Under the pieces are notes generated by a model that worked only from the letters and a program-made list of their open reading frames with translations, had not been told where the DNA came from and searched no databases. DNA of 9,309 bases from JBKPNX01 sp046732855 (lineage in GTDB: Bacteria; Pseudomonadota; Alphaproteobacteria; Geminicoccales; Geminicoccaceae), in NCBI GenBank assembly GCA_046732855.1, contig JBKPNX010000095.1, positions 1 to 9,309 on the forward strand. The letters are read 5' to 3'. The translations under genes were made by a program, and so were the position numbers. The number at the start of each line of letters is the position of its first letter. Position 1 is the first letter of the stretch. Positions 6,250 through 9,309 of this stretch are shown here, piece by piece.

Positions 6250-7257
6250 ATGGCGGTGCGCGCCCTGCTCGCGGCAGCGCTGGTTGCGCTGTGCGCCGTG
6301 GCAACCATAGGGCTGGTTCCGGCCCAGGACATGCGCTTCTTCCGGATCGGCACCGGTGGCGTGGCCGGCACTTACTACCCGATCGGCGGGCTGATCGCCG
6401 ACATCATCAGCAACCCGCCCGGCGCGCGGCCATGCGACAAGGGCGGCAGCTGCGGCGTGCCCGGGCTGGTCGCCATCGCGCAGAGCTCCAACGGCGCGGT
6501 CGCAAACGTCGACGCGATCGCATCCGGCAATCTCGAGAGCGGATTTGCCCAGTCCGATGTCGCGTATTGGGCCTATACGGGGACCGGCATCTACGCGGGT
6601 CAGGGGAAGGTCGAGAACCTGCGCGCGATCGCCAACCTCTATCCCGAAAGCGTGCACATCGTCGCGCGCAAAGGGTCAGGCATCGCGTCGGTGCGCGATC
6701 TCAAGGGCAAGCGCGTGTCGCTCGACGAACCAGGCTCGGGCACGCTGGTCGATGCCCGCATCATCCTCGAAGCCTTCGGGGTCAGCGAGAAGGAGCTGAC
6801 GCCGCAGTACGTCAAGTCGACCCAGGCGGTTGCGATGATCGGAGAGGGGCAGCTGGACGCGTTCGTGATCGTCGCCGGCTATCCCACCGGTGCGGTCGCG
6901 GAGATGTGCGCCGCCTCCGGTTGCGAGCTCGTGCCGATCGCGGGCGCCGAAGTCGACGCGCTGCTCGAGCGCTATCCGTTTTTCGCGCGGGACACCATTC
7001 CCGCCCAGACTTATCCAGGCGTTGGCGAGACCGCAACCCTCAGCGTCGGCGCCCAGTGGCTGGTCGGCGCCGAGGTCGACGAGGAGCTGGTGTACGGCAT
7101 CACCAAAGCGCTCTGGCACGAGAACGCCCGCAAGCTCCTGGACAACGGCCACAGCAAGGCGCGGGAGATCACTCTGCAGACGGCGCTCGAAGGCATCGCC
7201 ATCCCGTTGCATCCGGGCGCGGCGCGGTACTATCGCGAGGTTGGGCTGATGCCGTAG
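6250..7257 (+). CDS. TAXI family TRAP transporter solute-binding protein
   Basis: A 335-residue periplasmic binding protein of the TAXI (TRAP-associated extracytoplasmic immunogenic) family. These capture an organic acid or similar ligand for a tripartite ATP-independent transporter. A signal peptide spans residues 1-25 (hydrophobic core LLAAALVALCAVATIGL, likely cleavage after VPA). The mature part begins with FFRIGTGGVAGTYYPIGGLIAD (30-51), the hallmark TAXI segment. FAQSDVAYWAYTG (99-111), VHIVARKGSGIASVRDLKGKRVS (135-157) and the GSGT motif (162-165) follow. The ATG at 6250 is chosen because GGGGAGG lies nine bases before it and the signal peptide starts there; the frame is open further upstream but runs through the HNH gene. 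No TRAP membrane subunit gene is adjacent, so the partner must lie elsewhere or be absent. The ligand is unknown. Confidence 0.93.
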   Translation: MAVRALLAAALVALCAVATIGLVPAQDMRFFRIGTGGVAGTYYPIGGLIADIISNPPGARPCDKGGSCGVPGLVAIAQSSNGAVANVDAIASGNLESGFAQSDVAYWAYTGTGIYAGQGKVENLRAIANLYPESVHIVARKGSGIASVRDLKGKRVSLDEPGSGTLVDARIILEAFGVSEKELTPQYVKSTQAVAMIGEGQLDAFVIVAGYPTGAVAEMCAASGCELVPIAGAEVDALLERYPFFARDTIPAQTYPGVGETATLSVGAQWLVGAEVDEELVYGITKALWHENARKLLDNGHSKAREITLQTALEGIAIPLHPGAARYYREVGLMP

Positions 7258-7271
7258 ACGGGCGGCGCGGC

Positions 7272-7300
7272 GAGGGTCCGAGTCGGCGCCCCGTACCCTC
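7272..7300. terminator. Hairpin between convergent TAXI and glcE genes
   Basis: GAGGGT (7272-7277) pairs with ACCCTC (7295-7300), with one mismatch and two further G-C pairs inside, around an 11-base loop. It lies 14 bases after the TAXI stop and overlaps the glcE stop codon. Being symmetric, it could help end transcription from both sides, but there is no T run. Confidence 0.35.
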
Positions 7301-8516
7301 AGACCTCCGCGTACATCCGGCCCCGATTGAGGATCCGCTTGGGATCGAAGCTGTCCTTGACGCGGGCGCTGAGGCGGGCAAGGGCAGGGTCCTGCGGTTG
7401 AAACACCGGGAGGGCGGCACGCAGCTCACCGCTCGCCCGCACCAGCGTAGCGTGGCCGCCCGGCTGCACCAGCGCCTGGCGGATGACGCCGGCGCCGGCA
7501 TCGTCAGTGTCGTCCACCGCCAGCCACAGCAGGCCGCCGGCCCAGTCGGCCAGCCAGGCGAGCCTGAGCTCGCGCTCCAGCGCCTCGAGCAGCGGCGCGC
7601 CGGCGGCCGGCGGCACCGAGATCCGCCACAGCGGCCCTGTTCCGGGCAGCAGGGCCGCGTCCCGGATCTCGCGCCACAGCGCGGCGCTCGGCGCGGGCGG
7701 CAGCTCGTCCAGCTCCCCCTCGCCCGCGAGCAGTGCCTTCAGCCGCTCGACGCGGGCGTGCACCGAGGGTGCCGGCCCCTCGAGCCGCAATGCGGCGAGA
7801 TCGGTGGCGCTTGCGGCGATCATCGGGACGGACGAGCGCGCGGCGGCGGCGGCCGGGAGACAGGCCGCGCCCGCGACATCGCCCGCGCTGTTCATCGCCA
7901 TGCGCAGCGCGGCGAAGCCCCCGGCGCGCGTGCGCGCCCGCAGCAGCAGCGTGGCCTCGTGCTCGGGCGCCGGCAGCACCTTGAAGGTCACCTCGGTCAT
8001 GGCCACGAGCGTGCCGAAGCTGCCGGCGAACAGCTTGCACAGGTCGTAGCCGGTGACGTTCTTGACGACCCGGCCGCCGGACTTGATCGCGTCGCCGCGC
8101 CCGGTCACGGCGCGCACGCCGAGGAAGTGATCGCGCGCGGCGCCGGCCTTGATCCGACGCGGGCCCGAAAGGTTGCAGGCGATCAGGCCGCCGATCGTGC
8201 CCCGCCCGGGCTTGCCGCCAAAAAGCGCGCCGTAATCGGGCGGCTCGAACGCGAGTTGCTGCTGGTTGTCGGCGAGGCGGGCCTCGATCTGCGCCAGCGG
8301 CGTGCCGGCCTTGGCCGACATCACCAGTTCCGCCGGCTCGTACAGGCCGATGCCGCAGAGGCGATCGAGAATGACCTCGGTCGTCGCCTCGACCGGCCGC
8401 CCGTAGCCGCGCTTGGTGCCCGCGCCTAGGATCTCGAGCGGCGTCTCCTCCGCCGCGGCCGAGGCCACGATCTCCTTCAGCTCCTCGGCGCTGCTCGGTC
8501 TGATCTGGTCCGCCAT
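7299..8516 (-). CDS. glcE: Glycolate oxidase FAD-binding subunit GlcE
   Basis: A 405-residue flavoprotein subunit of glycolate oxidase. With GlcD and the iron-sulfur subunit GlcF, it oxidises glycolate to glyoxylate at the inner membrane. The PCMH-type FAD-binding domain covers about residues 1-185: LEILGAGTKRGYGRP (28-41), KPGRGTIGGLIACNLSGPRR (102-121), ARDHFLGVRAVTGRGD (127-142), GGRVVKNVTGYDLCKLFAGSFGTL (147-170) and TEVTFKVLP (174-182). The substrate-side domain follows and ends in FDPKRILNRGRMY (390-402), typical of the GlcD/GlcE tail. The ATG at 8516 gives the normal N-terminus (MADQIRPSS); a longer frame to 8600 adds 28 residues without family character. The ribosome binding site is weak. 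glcD and glcF usually flank this gene, but neither is here: the TAXI gene lies downstream and about 790 bases without a gene lie upstream. Confidence 0.92.
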   Translation of the reverse strand: MADQIRPSSAEELKEIVASAAAEETPLEILGAGTKRGYGRPVEATTEVILDRLCGIGLYEPAELVMSAKAGTPLAQIEARLADNQQQLAFEPPDYGALFGGKPGRGTIGGLIACNLSGPRRIKAGAARDHFLGVRAVTGRGDAIKSGGRVVKNVTGYDLCKLFAGSFGTLVAMTEVTFKVLPAPEHEATLLLRARTRAGGFAALRMAMNSAGDVAGAACLPAAAAARSSVPMIAASATDLAALRLEGPAPSVHARVERLKALLAGEGELDELPPAPSAALWREIRDAALLPGTGPLWRISVPPAAGAPLLEALERELRLAWLADWAGGLLWLAVDDTDDAGAGVIRQALVQPGGHATLVRASGELRAALPVFQPQDPALARLSARVKDSFDPKRILNRGRMYAEV

Positions 8517-9309
8517 ACGCCACGACCTGCGCTCAGCCGCTCGCTCATGAGCGGTCGGCAGAACCGACGACGCTAGCACGAACCGGCGGGCCGGCGCCAA
8601 TCGGCGATCGATGGGACGGGCCGGCTCAGCGCGGCGCCGGCGAAGCGGGGCGCGGGCGTCCGCATTCCCGGATCGGCTCGCGCCTCGAGCAGGGCCCGAT
8701 CCGCAGCGGACTCACAAGCAGAGGCGGGGCGCTGGCGAACTCCAAATGAGCTTGCAGGATGGGTGTACGACTTTCTCCCGCATCGCTTGCAGCGGATTGC
8801 GCCAGCAGTCCCAGGCCAGAGATGATTCAGCGCGACGCTCAGGATTCCCGCGAAGTGCAGTGCGGCGGTCCGCACGGCTGGCTCATCTCGGGTGCTTCGC
8901 TAGCCGCCGAGGAGAAAGCGAGGTCCGGCGCGCCGCTCGCAGACGGGCGCCGGCCGGCCGGGAGTTGCGGTCCCTCGGGCGGTGGGCCGACCATTTGCAT
9001 GAGCCCACCCACGTGGCGAGGGCGACCCCGGTAAAATCGGGCGAGGTCGTCAAAAAGGGCCTTGATCCGGGGCGCGACTCGCCCTACATACGCGGTCCGG
9101 CGCGATCATTAGGGCTTGGCCGGGTTCCCGAGCCGTGGCCCGAAGTTCCTCGAACGCAGGGTTTGAGCGGGAGCCTGCTCCCGTGTGCCGGGTTGATCTT
9201 TGGACAGGTGAAGTTGCGGAAGGGATGCGTGGGCGGCGGCTTTAGGGTCGCGGCTCAGGCATCTTGGCGAGGTGGCGGGGCGAGGTCCGCGCGGGTCGCG
9301 GGGCTCGGG
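8517..9309. other. Right-hand region without a recognised gene
   Basis: About 790 bases upstream of glcE with no supportable coding region on either strand. The open frames here lack motifs and ribosome binding sites, and their composition is that of random GC-rich DNA. Small inverted repeats are present: CGCTCATGAGCG (8542-8553), GGGCGAG/CTCGCCC (9039-9045 with 9078-9084) and CGGGAG/CTCCCG (9168-9183). No glcD fragment was seen. Confidence 0.55.
8542..8553. promoter_or_regulatory. Perfect 12-bp palindrome upstream of glcE, possible operator
   Basis: CGCTCATGAGCG is a perfect palindrome 26 to 37 bases before the glcE start codon. This position suits binding of a dimeric repressor or activator. 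The site does not match a regulator motif I can name, and in GC-rich DNA such a palindrome may be chance. Confidence 0.2.

Noticed and set aside
6216..8429. A 737-codon plus-strand frame.
   Set aside because: It runs out of frame through the TAXI gene and antisense through glcE, with an Arg/Gly/Ala-rich composition and no motifs.
8573..9034. Frames of 91-100 codons upstream of glcE, considered as glcD remnants.
   Set aside because: None contains the GlcD FAD-binding or C-terminal motifs, and none has a good start.

Overview
The window looks like chromosomal DNA of a high-GC alphaproteobacterium. The psd-pssA pair, the closely family-like HNH endonuclease protein, the TAXI-type periplasmic binding protein and GlcE all fit that assignment. 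The species cannot be named from the sequence. No rRNA, tRNA, CRISPR array or intact insertion sequence was found.

Layout, left to right. (1) 1-2112, minus strand: one long frame open to the left edge, 704 codons with no stop. It encodes a patatin-like (cPLA2-type) phospholipase with an N-terminal helical repeat domain resembling the TPR-S / MAP3K TRAFs-binding (DUF4071-type) family. (2) 2355-4573, minus strand: a compact phospholipid operon in the order psd, pssA, and a YnjF-like CDP-alcohol phosphatidyltransferase. psd and pssA overlap by one base, and 30 bases separate pssA from the third gene. A threefold 20-bp tandem repeat lies directly before psd and includes its ribosome binding site. 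(3) 4641-5578: about 940 bases with no convincing gene, containing a strong 12-bp-stem hairpin. (4) 5579-7257, plus strand: an HNH endonuclease family gene, a weak terminator, a candidate promoter, and a TAXI solute-binding protein without its membrane subunits. (5) 7299-8516, minus strand and convergent: glcE, without glcD or glcF beside it. (6) 8517-9309: no gene recognised.

How the genes relate: PssA makes phosphatidylserine from CDP-diacylglycerol and serine. Psd decarboxylates it to phosphatidylethanolamine. The third protein probably also uses a CDP-alcohol, but its product cannot be told. The patatin-like protein lies downstream on the same strand with its own strong ribosome binding site. 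Its sensor-plus-lipase architecture is typical of conflict or cell-suicide effectors that attack membrane phospholipids, so it is the best candidate here for an accessory, possibly undescribed, system. Its partners, if any, would lie off the left edge.
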